Positions 1 through 9,346 of a DNA stretch of 64,000 nt are shown here, in pieces. The stretch is from Pseudarthrobacter phenanthrenivorans. Lineage in GTDB: Bacteria; Actinomycetota; Actinomycetes; Actinomycetales; Micrococcaceae. Within the stretch, counting starts at the first letter, position 1, and the number at the start of each line of letters is the position of its first letter. Where the stretch lies: NCBI RefSeq assembly GCF_000813845.1, contig NZ_JWTB01000022.1:36423-100422 (forward strand), in the 5' to 3' direction. The notes below the pieces were generated by a model. The model did not search any database and had not been told where the DNA came from. It saw nothing but the letters and a program-made list of their open reading frames with translations. Both the position numbers and the translations under genes were made by a program.

Positions 1-1
1 C

Positions 2-262
2 CTGCCCCTGCGGAGTGTGCATGAGGAGTGGTTCTACGCGTTCCTGGCCAAGCTCCTGGCGGCGGACCGGCAGGTGCTGCGGCTGCTGCGCCGTGATCCG
101 TTCGACGGCGCCGCCCCGCGCTGGGTGCGGGTGCGCAGCTTCCACTACCGCTTCGCCACCCGGAAGGAGTTCCGGGAGACCGGCAACCGGTGGGTGCGGA
201 CGCTGCTCTACGAACCCATTCCACCAACCTCGCTGCGGCGGTCCCCCGGCCGGCAGCGGTAA
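2..262 (+). CDS. Lipase maturation factor family protein, C-terminal fragment
   Basis: Only the last ~86 residues are in the window; the reading frame is open to the left edge, so the true start lies outside. The visible part has the pattern of the C-terminus of lipase maturation factor-like membrane proteins: an LLAADRQVLRLLRRDPF segment followed by an aromatic-rich stretch (VRVRSFHYRF, then a W-x-R motif). In animals the family helps fold secreted lipases in the ER; the role of bacterial homologues is not established. It converges on the CoA-lyase gene, whose stop codon lies 30 bp away. The family call rests on a short stretch, so it is moderately sure. Confidence 0.65.
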   Translation: MPLRSVHEEWFYAFLAKLLAADRQVLRLLRRDPFDGAAPRWVRVRSFHYRFATRKEFRETGNRWVRTLLYEPIPPTSLRRSPGRQR

Positions 263-292
263 CGGGCATCCGGGGGAAAGTTCCCGCCCGCG

Positions 293-1132
293 CTAGGCCT
301 TTTCCGCTGCGCGGCGGATGATCTCCTGGGCGTGTTTGAGGATGGGCCCGTCAATCATCTTCCCCTGGTACCGGAAGACTCCCGATCCGGCCGACGCCGC
401 GGCATCCAGGAGGTCCTGTGCGGCAGCCACCTCCTCATCCGAGGGCGCGTAGGCCTTACGGACGACGGCGGCCTGGCTGGGGTGGATGCATGCCTTGGAG
501 CTGAACCCGGAGGCCACAGCATCGGCGGCTTCGGCGGCCAGTCCATCAAGGTCCGGGATGTTCGTGTAAACGGCGTCTACCGCTTCCTTGCCATGGGCGC
601 GCGCGGCCAAAAGCACCGACGAGCGGGCGTGCAGCGCCACCGCCCGGTAACCGCCGTCGTCATTCCTGCTGGACGTGCCGCCCAGCGTGGCAAGCAGGTC
701 CTCCGCGCCCCACATAAGGCCCACCACGTTGGGGGCAGCGGCGATGGCCGCGGCGTTGAGCACGCCGAGGGCTGTTTCACACAGGGCGATCACCTGGTAC
801 CCCTCCAGCGCCTTGAGCTGTTCAGCCGATTCCGCTTTGGCCAGCATCACGGTCCGGTAGGGCGTGTGGGCGAGGCAGTGCAGGTCCTTTTCAAAGTCGT
901 CGGTGCCAACCGGATTGACCCGGACGATGGTGCAGCTGGGTTGGAGCTCCGGCTCCACGCCGGTGGTGCCGAGCTGGGCGAGGATGGCACCGCGGGCACG
1001 CTGCTTGTCCGCCGGCGCCACCGCGTCTTCAAGGTCCAGGATGACGGCATCGGCGCGGGCGGCCGCCTTCTGGTAGCGCTCCGGCCGGTCGGCGGGGCAG
1101 AAGAGCAGCGCGGGTCCCATCACAAAAGTCAT
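293..1132 (-). CDS. HpcH/HpaI (CitE-like) CoA-ester lyase, probable 3-hydroxy-3-methylglutaryl-CoA lyase role
   Basis: A 279-residue CitE/HpcH-HpaI family protein. The N-terminus reads GPALLFCPADRPERY with the acidic metal-site region VILDLEDAV close behind, both typical of the TIM-barrel citrate-lyase beta-like family. Start chosen at the ATG that overlaps the stop of the upstream MaoC gene as ATGA; a longer frame exists but lies inside that gene. It is the last gene of a leucine-degradation block. The syntenic mycobacterial enzyme (Rv2498c type) is a beta-hydroxyacyl-CoA lyase acting in leucine and itaconate breakdown, so cleavage of HMG-CoA to acetyl-CoA and acetoacetate is the inferred role. 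Alternative substrates such as malyl- or citramalyl-CoA cannot be excluded. Confidence 0.85.
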   Translation of the reverse strand: MTFVMGPALLFCPADRPERYQKAAARADAVILDLEDAVAPADKQRARGAILAQLGTTGVEPELQPSCTIVRVNPVGTDDFEKDLHCLAHTPYRTVMLAKAESAEQLKALEGYQVIALCETALGVLNAAAIAAAPNVVGLMWGAEDLLATLGGTSSRNDDGGYRAVALHARSSVLLAARAHGKEAVDAVYTNIPDLDGLAAEAADAVASGFSSKACIHPSQAAVVRKAYAPSDEEVAAAQDLLDAAASAGSGVFRYQGKMIDGPILKHAQEIIRRAAEKA

Positions 1133-1728
1133 ACCGGCATTCTCTCCTGTCCGGTGCCCTGCGCCTTCACATGGGCGTCCCGGGTCCACATCAGGCAGCT
1201 GCGCGTGGCCCGGGCCACCACCGTTCCATCCTGGTTGCGTCCGGTGTGCTGCATGGTGGCGATCCCCTGTCCGGGGCGTGAAGCCGACAACCGCTTGCCG
1301 GTGATGACCGTCTCGGTGTAGAGCGTGTCCCCATGGTAAAGGGGACGCGGGAACGAAACGTCCGTCAGGCCCAGCTGGGCGATGATGGTCCCCTGGGTCA
1401 GCTGCGTCACCGACTGCCCCACCATGGTGGCCAGGGTGAACATGGAGTTCATCAGCCGCTGGCCGAAGGGCTGGCCCGCGCTCCAGGCGGCGTCCAGGTG
1501 CAGTGCCTGGGTGTTCATGGTGAGCGTGGTGAACAGGACGTTGTCCGTTTCCGTCACCGTGCGGCCCGGGCGGTGGGCATATACCACGCCCTCCTCCAGT
1601 TCATCGAAGTACAGCCCGCGCTGTTCGACCACCCGCCGGCCGCCGCCCTGGCGGGTGCCCGTCCCGGTGCCGGCCCCGTTGGAATTTGTCCCGTTGGAAT
1701 CCGTGCCGTTGGAATCCGTGCCGCTCAT
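1129..1728 (-). CDS. MaoC-family acyl-CoA hydratase, probable methylglutaconyl-CoA hydratase
   Basis: A 199-residue hotdog-fold MaoC dehydratase-like protein. The core starts at about residue 38 ([11 protein letters not shown]) and includes [12 protein letters not shown], the region where MaoC hydratases keep their active-site Asp/His. In this cluster it would replace the crotonase-type hydratase and convert 3-methylglutaconyl-CoA to HMG-CoA, as proposed for the syntenic mycobacterial gene. The start is the ATG overlapping the CoA-transferase B stop (ATGA). The first ~28 residues are odd: three near-identical pentapeptides ([15 protein letters not shown]) encoded by a 15-bp tandem repeat, followed by a Gly/Thr tract, giving a flexible tail not expected in the family. 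Confidence 0.82.
   Translation of the reverse strand: MSGTDSNGTDSNGTNSNGAGTGTGTRQGGGRRVVEQRGLYFDELEEGVVYAHRPGRTVTETDNVLFTTLTMNTQALHLDAAWSAGQPFGQRLMNSMFTLATMVGQSVTQLTQGTIIAQLGLTDVSFPRPLYHGDTLYTETVITGKRLSASRPGQGIATMQHTGRNQDGTVVARATRSCLMWTRDAHVKAQGTGQERMPV
1676..1720. repeat. 15-bp tandem repeat inside the MaoC gene
   Basis: Three consecutive 15-bp units (consensus CCGTTGGAATCCGTG on the + strand; the first differs at three bases) encode GTDSN-type pentapeptides at the N-terminus of the MaoC protein. The unit is a multiple of three, so copy-number change would keep the frame. Confidence 0.9.
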
Positions 1729-2507
1729 ACGGTGAGTTCCTGGTCTTCCTCGAAGAGGTCCGCGCCGGTAGCGGCCACGACGTCCTCGGCGGAGACATTG
1801 GGGGCCAGTTCGCGCAGCACCAGGCGCGGGGAACCGCCGTCCTTGACGACGTCGATCACGGCCAGGTCCGTGATGATCCGGTCCACGCAGCCCTTCCCGG
1901 TCAGCGGCAGCGAGCACTCCTGGACGATCTTGGGGTTGCCGCTGCGGTCCACGTGCTCCATCATGACGATCACCCGCTTGGCCCCGAACACCAGGTCCAT
2001 GGCTCCGCCCATTCCCTTGACCATCTTTCCGGGGATCATCCAGTTGGCCAGGTCCCCGTTGGCGGCAACCTCCATGGCGCCCAGGACGGCGAGGTCCACG
2101 TGGCCACCGCGGATCATGCCGAAGGAGGTTGCCGAGTCGAAGAACGCCGCCCCCCTGTTGACCGTCACGGTTTCCTTGCCGGCATTGATCAGGTCCGGGT
2201 CCACCGCGTCTTCGGCGGGGTAGGGCCCGACGCCGAGGATCCCGTTCTCGGAGTGCAGCACCACTTCCACCCCGTCCGGGATGTAGTTGGGAATCAGGGT
2301 GGGCATTCCGATGCCCAGGTTCACGTACTGTCCGTTGCGGAGCTCCCGGGCAACCCGGGCGGCCAGTTCGTTGCGGGTCCAGCCTTTGCTGTCGGCGGCG
2401 GACGCCTGGTCGCCTGGTCCGGCATGGCGCTGGGAACCCGCCCGGCGGTACTCCGGGCGGACGGCTTCGGGCCGCGGCGCTTCGGGGCTGTTGGGATCCA
2501 TGCTCAT
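1725..2507 (-). CDS. scoB: 3-oxoacid CoA-transferase subunit B
   Basis: A 260-residue beta subunit of family I CoA-transferase. It carries the catalytic-glutamate motif SENGILG (about residues 86-92), the [13 protein letters not shown] segment, and the later [18 protein letters not shown] block of SCOT/AtoA proteins. With subunit A it would move CoA from succinyl-CoA to acetoacetate, the product of leucine breakdown. Its start overlaps the stop of subunit A (ATGA) and its stop overlaps the MaoC start, so the three are translationally coupled. The N-terminus has ~40 extra residues, rich in Pro, Arg and Glu, before the usual start of the domain; a later start is possible but no better-placed codon is evident. 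Confidence 0.92.
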   Translation of the reverse strand: MSMDPNSPEAPRPEAVRPEYRRAGSQRHAGPGDQASAADSKGWTRNELAARVARELRNGQYVNLGIGMPTLIPNYIPDGVEVVLHSENGILGVGPYPAEDAVDPDLINAGKETVTVNRGAAFFDSATSFGMIRGGHVDLAVLGAMEVAANGDLANWMIPGKMVKGMGGAMDLVFGAKRVIVMMEHVDRSGNPKIVQECSLPLTGKGCVDRIITDLAVIDVVKDGGSPRLVLRELAPNVSAEDVVAATGADLFEEDQELTV

Positions 2508-3325
2508 GCTCCTGCCTGCTGGATGCTGCCCGGTGTTCTGCCGCCGGACGCTGCGCCCCCGGCAGTCTGCGCCGTCAGGGCGACGGTGCGTTTCTCGATC
2601 CGCTTCTCGCCGTCCTTTGCCAGGACCACGCGCTGGACGAAGATCCCCGGCGTATGGATGTGTTCGGGATCAAGTCCACCGGGCTCCACGAGTTCCTCGA
2701 CCTCGGCGATGGTGATCCTTCCGGCCATGGCACACAGCGGGTTGAAGTTCATCGCCGTGGCGTGGAAGACCAGGTTGCCGTGGCGGTCGCCCTTCCAGGC
2801 ATGCACCAGCCCGAAGTCCGGGGTGAGGGACTCTTCCAGGACGTAGTCAACTCCCCCGAACGAGCGGACCTCCTTCGGGGCGGAGGCGACCGCTATGCCT
2901 CCGTTCGCGTCGTACTTCTGCGGCAGGCCGCCGTCGGACACCTGGGTGCCGACCCCAGCCTTGGTGTAGAAGGCCGGGATGCCGGCGCCGCCGGCGCGCA
3001 GCTTCTCCGCCAGGGTGCCCTGTGGGGTCAGCACCACTTCGAGTTCACCGGCGAGGTACTGGCGGGCGAACTCCTTGTTTTCGCCCACGTAGGAGCTGAT
3101 GGTGCGGCGGATGCGCCCGTCGCGGAGCAGGATGCCAAGCCCCCAGTCGTCTACGCCGCAGTTGTTGCTGACGGTTTCCAGGTTCGAGGTTCCGGCCCGG
3201 TGCAGGGCATCGATCAGGGCCACCGGGATCCCGCAGAGTCCGAAGCCGCCCACGGCCAGGGAGGCGCCGTCGGGGATGTCCGCGACGGCTTCATCGGCAC
3301 TGGCAACAACCTTGTCAATCATCAT
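2504..3325 (-). CDS. scoA: 3-oxoacid CoA-transferase subunit A
   Basis: A 273-residue alpha subunit, with the family's N-terminal glycine-rich CoA-binding segment ([13 protein letters not shown], about residues 20-32) and [13 protein letters not shown] near residue 210. A GAAAGGA ribosome-binding site precedes the tandem ATG codons. It pairs with the overlapping subunit B gene for acetoacetate activation. A 44-bp gap separates it from the acyl-CoA dehydrogenase gene upstream. The last ~25 residues ([11 protein letters not shown] region) are low-complexity. CoA-transferase identity is certain; the acetoacetate substrate is inferred from context. Confidence 0.92.
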   Translation of the reverse strand: MMIDKVVASADEAVADIPDGASLAVGGFGLCGIPVALIDALHRAGTSNLETVSNNCGVDDWGLGILLRDGRIRRTISSYVGENKEFARQYLAGELEVVLTPQGTLAEKLRAGGAGIPAFYTKAGVGTQVSDGGLPQKYDANGGIAVASAPKEVRSFGGVDYVLEESLTPDFGLVHAWKGDRHGNLVFHATAMNFNPLCAMAGRITIAEVEELVEPGGLDPEHIHTPGIFVQRVVLAKDGEKRIEKRTVALTAQTAGGAASGGRTPGSIQQAGA

Positions 3326-3369
3326 CGATCCTTTCAGGCCGGCTTCGTTGCCTGCCGCAGGTGCGGGGG

Positions 3370-4533
3370 CTACAGTCCCAGTTCGCGGGCGATCAGCATC
3401 AACTGGACCTCCGTGGTGCCCTCCCCCACTTCAAGGATCTTGGAGTCGCGGTAGTGGCGTGCCACGGTGAACTCGTTGATGAAGCCATAGCCGCCGAATA
3501 CCTGGGTGGCATCCCGCGCATTGTCCATGGCCGCCTCGCCTGCGACCATCTTAGCGATGGCTGCCTGGGTCTTGAACGGCTTCCCGGCGAGCATCCTGGC
3601 GGCAGCGTCGTAGTACGCCAGGCGGGCGGTGTGTGCCCGCGCCTCCATCCTGGCGATCTTGAACGAGATGGCCTGGTACTTGCCGATTTCGCTGCCGAAT
3701 GCGCGGCGCTCACGGGCGTACCGGACCGACAGGTCAACGCAGCCCTGCGCCGCGCCGGTGGCCAGGGCGGCGATGGCGATGCGTCCTTCGTCCAGGATGG
3801 AGAGGAAGTTCGCGTAGCCGCGCCCCTCCGTGCCCAGCAGGTTTTCCTCCGGCACGCGGACGTCCTTGAGGGTCAGCGGGTGAGTGTCGGAGGCATTCCA
3901 GCCCACTTTGTTGTACGGCTTTTCGGCCTTGAAGCCGGGCGTGTCCGTGGGCACCAGGATGGTGGAGATCTCCTTCTTGACGCTGCCGTCCGCGCGTTCC
4001 GTTTCCCCCGTGACGGCCGTGACGGTGACCAGCCGGGTGATGTCCGTCCCGGAGTTGGTGATGAACTCCTTATTGCCGTTGATCACCCAGTTGCCGTCCT
4101 CGCGGCGGGCGTGGGTCTTGGTTCCGCCGGCATCCGAGCCCGCCTCCGGCTCGGTCAGCCCGAACCCGGCGAGCGCCTGGCCGGAGGCCAGCATGGGCAG
4201 CCATTCCTCTTTTTGCGCATCGGTGCCGAAGCGGTAGACGGGCATGGCACCCAGGGACACGCCCGCCTCGAGGGTGATCGCCACGGACTGGTCCACGCGG
4301 CCGAGCTGCTCCAGGGCGAGGGCCAGGGCAAAGTAATCCCCGCCCATGCCGCCATATTCCTCCGGGAACGGCAGCCCGAACAGGCCCATCTCCGCCATCT
4401 GCTTCACCACTTCATACGGGAAGCTGTGCTCTTCGTCGTGCTTTGCCGAGACCGGGGCCACCACGTTGTCCGCGAAGTCCCGCACGGTGTCGCTGAGGTC
4501 CTGGTATTCCTCGTTGAGTTCAAAACCGGTCAT
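3370..4533 (-). CDS. Acyl-CoA dehydrogenase, probable isovaleryl-CoA dehydrogenase
   Basis: A 387-residue FAD-dependent acyl-CoA dehydrogenase with the full domain order: helical N-terminus, beta domain with GFGLTEPEAGSD, and C-terminal helices with ATQVFGGYGFINEF and the terminal GEGTTEVQ. Length is normal. The start has a good site (AAGGAG, 7 nt before ATG). It lies 2 bp downstream of the carboxylase alpha gene, in a block that carries carboxylase, hydratase, lyase and CoA-transferase genes, so oxidation of isovaleryl-CoA to 3-methylcrotonyl-CoA is the most economical role. Other short-chain substrates are possible. Confidence 0.88.
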   Translation of the reverse strand: MTGFELNEEYQDLSDTVRDFADNVVAPVSAKHDEEHSFPYEVVKQMAEMGLFGLPFPEEYGGMGGDYFALALALEQLGRVDQSVAITLEAGVSLGAMPVYRFGTDAQKEEWLPMLASGQALAGFGLTEPEAGSDAGGTKTHARREDGNWVINGNKEFITNSGTDITRLVTVTAVTGETERADGSVKKEISTILVPTDTPGFKAEKPYNKVGWNASDTHPLTLKDVRVPEENLLGTEGRGYANFLSILDEGRIAIAALATGAAQGCVDLSVRYARERRAFGSEIGKYQAISFKIARMEARAHTARLAYYDAAARMLAGKPFKTQAAIAKMVAGEAAMDNARDATQVFGGYGFINEFTVARHYRDSKILEVGEGTTEVQLMLIARELGL

Positions 4534-4535
4534 GG

Positions 4536-6824
4536 TCAGGCTCCTTCGCCTTGCTGTGCAGCTGAATCTGTCTCTATGGCTTGCGCTGTGTCCGTCGCCG
4601 GCGACGTGTCACTGGCGTCCGGCGTAGCGTCGGGGTGGATGGTGGCCAACACCTGGTCGGCCTTGACCAGGTCGCCGGTGCGGGCGCCCAGGTGGACCGT
4701 CCCTGCCAGCGGGGCCACCAGATGGTGTTCCATCTTCATGGCCTCCACGGACACCAGGACATCCCCGGCCTTGACCGCCTCCCCGTCGCTGACCGGGACG
4801 GCCACGACGGTCCCGGGCATCGGCGAGCGCACTTCGGGGTCGGCCGCGCCGTCCTTCCGCTGGATGGCAGCCAGCACCCGTTCCAGCCGCGCCTCGCGGG
4901 TCAGGACGTCCAGCCGGCAGGACCAGCCGGTATTGCCCAGGTAGAGCTGTTCGGGTCCGGCGGGAACGGGGTTGTCCCAGGCCGGGGCCCCAGGCCGTGT
5001 GTAGGCCGGTGCCAGCCGGTAGGCGTGGTGCTGGCCCTCCAGGTCAAGGTCGAAGCTTCGCCGGCTGGACCACAGCAGTGACGCCCGCATCCCGGGGCCG
5101 CCGTTGACGGCGACCACGGCGGTCCCTCCCCCGTTGGGGGTGCCGGTGACCTGGACGGTGGCCACGCCGCCGTCGGGCGTTCCCAGGCTGACGCGGCGCG
5201 GCGCCGGCTTCCCAAGGCGCCAGCCGCTGCGGTCCCGCCAGGGCCCGCTCCCCGTGGCAGGGTTGTCCTGGTCCTCCAAGGAGAGCGTGTACAGGGCGGC
5301 GGCCACCAGCTCCGCGTCGCCCACGCGCCGGAACTGCAGTCCTGGCAGTTTCCGCTCAATCAGCCCGGTATCCAGGCGGCCGGCCTGGACGTCGGGATCG
5401 CTGAGCAGCAGCCTCAGGTATTCGACATTGGTGTCGATGCCCAGCGCCGTGTAGCCGGACAGGGCCACGTCCAGGGTGGCGAGCGCGGCTGCACGGTCTT
5501 CACCCCAGGCAATGACCTTCGAGATCATGGGGTCATAGCTGGCCGAAAGCTCAAGCCCTTCCACCAGGGAGGAATCCACCCGGACCCGGCCGGCGGCCTG
5601 GTCCGCTTCCGCGGGGGCCGGAGCGGTGGGCCGCCCCTTGGGCCCGGGCAGTTCGTCCAGCGCGAGCACCGTACCGGTGGACGGGAGGAAGTTCTTCTCC
5701 GGCACCTCCGCGTACACCCGGGCCTCCACGGCATGCCCGCTAAGCGTGACGTCGTCCTGCCGGAGCGTCAGTTCGGCACCCGCGGCGATGCGCACCTGCC
5801 ATTCCACCAGGTCGGTGTCCGTCACCATCTCGGTGACCGGGTGTTCCACCTGCAGCCGGGTGTTCATCTCCATGAAGAAGAACTCGTCCGGCGCATCGTC
5901 GGAGACCAGGAACTCCACGGTCCCAGCACCTGTGTAGGCCACGCTGCGGGCGGCGTTGCAGGCGGCTTCGCCGATCCGGGCACGCACGCCGGCCCCGTTG
6001 GGAAGGCTTTCCAGCAGGGGTGAGGGGGCTTCCTCAATGACTTTCTGGTGCCGGCGCTGAAGGGAGCATTCGCGCTCGCCGAGGTGGATGACGTTGCCGT
6101 GGCCGTCCGCCAGCACCTGGACTTCGATGTGCCGCGGTGTGGTCACCAGGCGTTCGAGGAAGAGGGTGTCGTCGCCGAAGGCGGCGGCCGCCACCCTGCG
6201 TGCTGTCACCAGGGCTGCGGGGAGGTCCTCCGCCGTGGTGACGGCCTGCATGCCCTTGCCCCCGCCGCCCGCCGACGGCTTGATCAGGAGGGGAAAGCCG
6301 ACGGCGGCAGCCGCCTCTACGAGTTCGGCGTCGGTCATGCCGGGCTTGGCGATGCCCGGAACGACCGGCACACCGTACCCGGCCACATGGTTCTTTGCCC
6401 GGATCTTGTCGCCCATGACGTTGAGCGCTTCCACGCCGGGGCCGATGAACGTGATGCCGGCCTTCTCCAGGGCGCGGGCGAAGTCCACGTTCTCGCTGAG
6501 GAACCCATAGCCGGGGTGGACGGCCTCGGCGCCGGACTCCCGGCAGGCCTGAATGATGGCGTCGGTATTCAGGTAGCTCTCGCTTGCCGCGGCGGGGCCG
6601 ATCCGGACGGAAAGGTCGGCTTCCCGCACGTGGCGCGCTCCGGCGTCGGCATCGCTGTATACCGCTACGGAACGGATGCCGAGGCGGCGCAGGGTGCGGA
6701 TGACGCGGCAGGCGATCTCGCCGCGGTTGGCCACCAGCACCGTGCTGAACAAGGGTCCGCTGGCGGCTCCGTCAGGGGCAGCAGCGCCGGCGGTGGCTGG
6801 ATTTGTGGTGGTCTGCATGGTCAT
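4536..6824 (-). CDS. accA1: Biotin carboxylase/BCCP alpha subunit, probable 3-methylcrotonyl-CoA carboxylase
   Basis: A ~762-residue two-part subunit. The biotin carboxylase domain begins [20 protein letters not shown], has the ATP-grasp loop [11 protein letters not shown] and [14 protein letters not shown]; the C-terminal biotinyl domain carries the lysine motif EAMKMEH. It would carboxylate biotin with ATP and bicarbonate for the partner beta subunit immediately upstream. The open frame runs 216 bp further upstream, but that part lies within the beta gene; the ATG 7 bp after the beta stop was chosen, with another ATG two codons on as an alternative. The syntenic mycobacterial AccA1/AccD1 pair acts as methylcrotonyl-CoA carboxylase. 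Acetyl- or propionyl-CoA activity is less likely here. Confidence 0.9.
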   Translation of the reverse strand: MTMQTTTNPATAGAAAPDGAASGPLFSTVLVANRGEIACRVIRTLRRLGIRSVAVYSDADAGARHVREADLSVRIGPAAASESYLNTDAIIQACRESGAEAVHPGYGFLSENVDFARALEKAGITFIGPGVEALNVMGDKIRAKNHVAGYGVPVVPGIAKPGMTDAELVEAAAAVGFPLLIKPSAGGGGKGMQAVTTAEDLPAALVTARRVAAAAFGDDTLFLERLVTTPRHIEVQVLADGHGNVIHLGERECSLQRRHQKVIEEAPSPLLESLPNGAGVRARIGEAACNAARSVAYTGAGTVEFLVSDDAPDEFFFMEMNTRLQVEHPVTEMVTDTDLVEWQVRIAAGAELTLRQDDVTLSGHAVEARVYAEVPEKNFLPSTGTVLALDELPGPKGRPTAPAPAEADQAAGRVRVDSSLVEGLELSASYDPMISKVIAWGEDRAAALATLDVALSGYTALGIDTNVEYLRLLLSDPDVQAGRLDTGLIERKLPGLQFRRVGDAELVAAALYTLSLEDQDNPATGSGPWRDRSGWRLGKPAPRRVSLGTPDGGVATVQVTGTPNGGGTAVVAVNGGPGMRASLLWSSRRSFDLDLEGQHHAYRLAPAYTRPGAPAWDNPVPAGPEQLYLGNTGWSCRLDVLTREARLERVLAAIQRKDGAADPEVRSPMPGTVVAVPVSDGEAVKAGDVLVSVEAMKMEHHLVAPLAGTVHLGARTGDLVKADQVLATIHPDATPDASDTSPATDTAQAIETDSAAQQGEGA

Positions 6825-6831
6825 TGCTGGC

Positions 6832-8439
6832 TCACATCCGGAAGAGGCCGAAGGAGGTCTCCGGCAAAGGGGTGCGGGAGACGACGTCGAGCGCCAGGCC
6901 CAGGATGGTGCGGGTATCGGCGGGATCGATGACGCCGTCATCCCAGAGCCGGGCCGTGGAGTAGTAGGGGCTGCCCTGTTCCTCGTACTGCCGCCGGATG
7001 GGGGCCTTGAACTCCTCTTCGTCCTGTTCCGGCCATTCATCGCCGGCGGCCTCGTACTGGTCCCGCTTCACGGTGGCCAGGACGCTGGCGGCCTGGTTTC
7101 CACCCATGACGGAAATCCGCGCGGCGGGCCACATCCACAGGAACCGCGGGGAGTAGGCCCGGCCGCACATGGAGTAGTTGCCGGCGCCAAAGGAGCCGCC
7201 GATGACCACGGTCAGTTTGGGGACCCGGGCGGTGGCAACGGCGGTGACCATCTTGGCGCCGTTCTTGGCGATGCCACCCTGCTCGGCGTCCCTGCCCACC
7301 ATGAACCCGGAGATGTTCTGCAGGAACACCAGGGGGATGCCGCGCTGGTCGCACAGCTCGATGAAATGGGCGCCCTTAAGGGACGATTCGCTGAACAGCA
7401 CCCCGTTGTTGGCCACGATTCCCACCGGGTGCCCCTCGATCCGGGCGAACCCCGTGACCAGGGTGGTGCCGTAGTCCTTCTTGAATTCGTGGAACCTGCT
7501 GCCGTCCACCAGCCGGGAGATGACCTCGTGGACGTCGTAGGGGGCGTTGACGTCCGTGGGCACGGCGCCATAGAGCCCATCCGGGTCCAAGGCCGGTTCG
7601 ACGGCTGGTTCCACCTGCCAGGCAGGGGCGGCGGGGGGCGGCAGGGTGGCCACGATGTCGCGGATGATCTGCAGGGCATGTTCGTCGTTTTCGGCCAGGT
7701 GGTCCGTGACCCCGGAGACCCGGGAGTGCACGTCGCCGCCGCCCAGCTCCTCCGCCGTGACGATCTCGCCGATTGCAGCCTTCACCAGCGGCGGCCCGCC
7801 GAGGAAGATGGTGCCTTGGTTGCGGACGATGACGGTCTCGTCGCTCATGGCCGGGACGTAGGCTCCGCCGGCCGTGCAGGACCCCATGACGGCTGCGATC
7901 TGCGGGATCTTGGCGGCGGAGAGGCGGGCCTGGTTGTAGAAGATGCGGCCAAAGTGGTCCTTGTCCGGGAATACTTCATCCTGCTTGGGCAGGAAAGCGC
8001 CGCCGGAGTCCACCAGGTAGATGCACGGCAGCCTGTTCTCCAGGGCGATCTCCTGGGCGCGGAGGTGCTTCTTCACCGTCATCGGGTAATAGGTGCCGCC
8101 CTTGACGGTTGCGTCATTCGAGATCACCAGGACCTGCCTGCCGTGGACCAGGCCAATGCCGGCGATGACCCCGGCGCCGGGCGCTTCGTCGTCGTACATT
8201 CCGTTGGCCGCCAGCGGCGCAATCTCCAGGAAGGGGCTTCCATCGTCCAGCAGCTGGTCGATCCGGTCGCGCGACAGGAGCTTGCCGCGGGCCATATGGC
8301 GCTCGCGCGACTTCTGCGGGCCGCCCAGTGCGGCGTCCGCCAGCCTTTTCCTCAGGTCCCCGGCGAGCGAGAGCTGCGCTTCCCGGTTGGTTCGGAAGGA
8401 CTCGCTTGCTGCATCAAGCCGGGTGGCAAGGGTCTCCAT
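6832..8439 (-). CDS. accD1: Carboxyltransferase beta subunit, probable 3-methylcrotonyl-CoA carboxylase
   Basis: A 535-residue acyl-CoA carboxyltransferase beta subunit. It shows [17 protein letters not shown], the methylcrotonyl-type [12 protein letters not shown], the oxyanion region [13 protein letters not shown], and the second-domain blocks GVLFSES and [16 protein letters not shown]. With the alpha subunit it transfers CO2 to 3-methylcrotonyl-CoA. The first gene of the block; the ATG used has an AAGGA site 10 nt upstream, while a 14-codon-longer frame lacks one and runs into the operator region. The TetR gene is divergent, 145 bp away. Confidence 0.9.
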   Translation of the reverse strand: METLATRLDAASESFRTNREAQLSLAGDLRKRLADAALGGPQKSRERHMARGKLLSRDRIDQLLDDGSPFLEIAPLAANGMYDDEAPGAGVIAGIGLVHGRQVLVISNDATVKGGTYYPMTVKKHLRAQEIALENRLPCIYLVDSGGAFLPKQDEVFPDKDHFGRIFYNQARLSAAKIPQIAAVMGSCTAGGAYVPAMSDETVIVRNQGTIFLGGPPLVKAAIGEIVTAEELGGGDVHSRVSGVTDHLAENDEHALQIIRDIVATLPPPAAPAWQVEPAVEPALDPDGLYGAVPTDVNAPYDVHEVISRLVDGSRFHEFKKDYGTTLVTGFARIEGHPVGIVANNGVLFSESSLKGAHFIELCDQRGIPLVFLQNISGFMVGRDAEQGGIAKNGAKMVTAVATARVPKLTVVIGGSFGAGNYSMCGRAYSPRFLWMWPAARISVMGGNQAASVLATVKRDQYEAAGDEWPEQDEEEFKAPIRRQYEEQGSPYYSTARLWDDGVIDPADTRTILGLALDVVSRTPLPETSFGLFRM

Positions 8440-8485
8440 TGACGGTCCGTCCTTGTATTGACCGGGTGGCCTCAATGCCAACTCG

Positions 8486-8501
8486 GTTAGTGTCTAATAA
8501 C
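8486..8501. promoter_or_regulatory. Putative TetR operator, copy 1 (GTTA-N8-TAAC)
   Basis: GTTAGTGTCTAATAAC, an imperfect 16-bp dyad lying between the carboxylase operon (start 8439) and the divergent TetR gene (start 8585). A second copy with the same half-sites lies 26 bp away. Function is inferred from position and repetition. Confidence 0.55.
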
Positions 8502-8511
8502 TGAAATTCAG

Positions 8512-8527
8512 GTTAGCCGCGATTAAC
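8512..8527. promoter_or_regulatory. Putative TetR operator, copy 2 (GTTA-N8-TAAC)
   Basis: GTTAGCCGCGATTAAC, sharing GGTTAG before and TAACTG after the variable centre with copy 1. The 26-bp centre-to-centre spacing is about two and a half helical turns. It would sit over the promoters of both divergent transcripts. Confidence 0.55.
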
Positions 8528-8543
8528 TGTGATGTCCAACACA
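8528..8543. promoter_or_regulatory. CRP/GlxR-like site, 9 of 10 consensus bases
   Basis: TGTGA-TGTCCA-ACACA, directly next to the second putative TetR operator and 41 bp before the TetR start codon. One base departs from TGTGA-N6-TCACA. Weaker than the sites at 13020 and 17771. Confidence 0.35.
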
Positions 8544-8584
8544 CCACCGGCTTGCTAGACTCTGCGTCGGTCCTAGGAGGAAAA

Positions 8585-9241
8585 GTGGCCAGCACAGAAA
8601 CACAACCCAGCAACGCCCGGCAGCCGACCGTCGCGCAGCCCGCCCCGACCACCCAGCGCGGCAGGGCCAAGGAAAACCGGCGGCAGGCGTTGCTGGCAGC
8701 TGCCGCCTCACTGTTCGCCCTGAACGGTTTCAACCGTGTCTCGCTGGAGGACCTGGGGGCTGCTGCAGGAGTCAGCGGGCCGGCCGTGTACCGCCACTTT
8801 TCCGGCAAGCAGGCCGTCCTCGCCGACCTGCTGGTCACCGTGAGCCAGGAACTGCTGGACGGCGGGCGCCAGGTGGCGGAAAACACTGCCGATCCCCTGG
8901 CTGCGCTGCGCCGCCTGGTGGAGTTCCAGGTGGACTTCGCCCTCGGCAAGCCGGATGTGATCCGGGTGCAGGACCGCGACTTCAGCAACCTGTCGGAACG
9001 CGACCAGTTGGCGGTGCGCACCCTGCAACGCAGCTATGTGGAGGTATGGGTCGACGTCCTGGCCAAGGTGCATCCAGGAATTGATCCTGCGGAACTGCGC
9101 ATGCGGGCGCACGCCACCTTTGGCCTCATCAATTCCACTCCGCATTCCGTCCGCACGCACGGCAGGCGGATGGCCGTCGGGGTGGCCCGGCCCCTGCTGG
9201 AACGCATGGCACTGGCCGCGCTGACGGTGCCCTCGGCCTGA
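8585..9241 (+). CDS. TetR-family repressor of the leucine/isovalerate block
   Basis: A 218-residue TetR regulator. After a ~30-residue disordered tail rich in Gln, Thr and Pro comes the DNA-binding domain: RRQALLAAAASLFALNGF, the helix-turn-helix VSLEDLGAAAGVSGPAVYRHF, then SGKQAVLADLL. The GTG start is supported by a perfect AGGAGG 4 nt upstream; a longer frame exists but has no site. Divergent from the carboxylase/dehydrogenase operon, with two GTTA-N8-TAAC dyads in between, so local repression relieved by an acyl-CoA ligand is the natural inference, as in the syntenic mycobacterial arrangement. Confidence 0.88.
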   Translation: MASTETQPSNARQPTVAQPAPTTQRGRAKENRRQALLAAAASLFALNGFNRVSLEDLGAAAGVSGPAVYRHFSGKQAVLADLLVTVSQELLDGGRQVAENTADPLAALRRLVEFQVDFALGKPDVIRVQDRDFSNLSERDQLAVRTLQRSYVEVWVDVLAKVHPGIDPAELRMRAHATFGLINSTPHSVRTHGRRMAVGVARPLLERMALAALTVPSA

Positions 9242-9280
9242 CCCGCCCGGCACGGGGCACCACACGAACGGCCTCGGCCC

Positions 9281-9333
9281 GCACAACCGGCCCCGGGCAG
9301 CGCCGCTTATGCGGGTTGGGGCCGGTGATGTGC
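9281..9333. terminator. Hairpin between convergent TetR and E2 genes
   Basis: ACCGGCCCC (9286-9294) pairs with GGGGCCGGT (9318-9326), and flanking GCACA/TGTGC extend the stem after a 2-nt bulge. It sits between two converging genes and has no U tract, so it probably serves both strands weakly. Confidence 0.5.
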
Positions 9334-9346
9334 AGGTCAGGACGCG

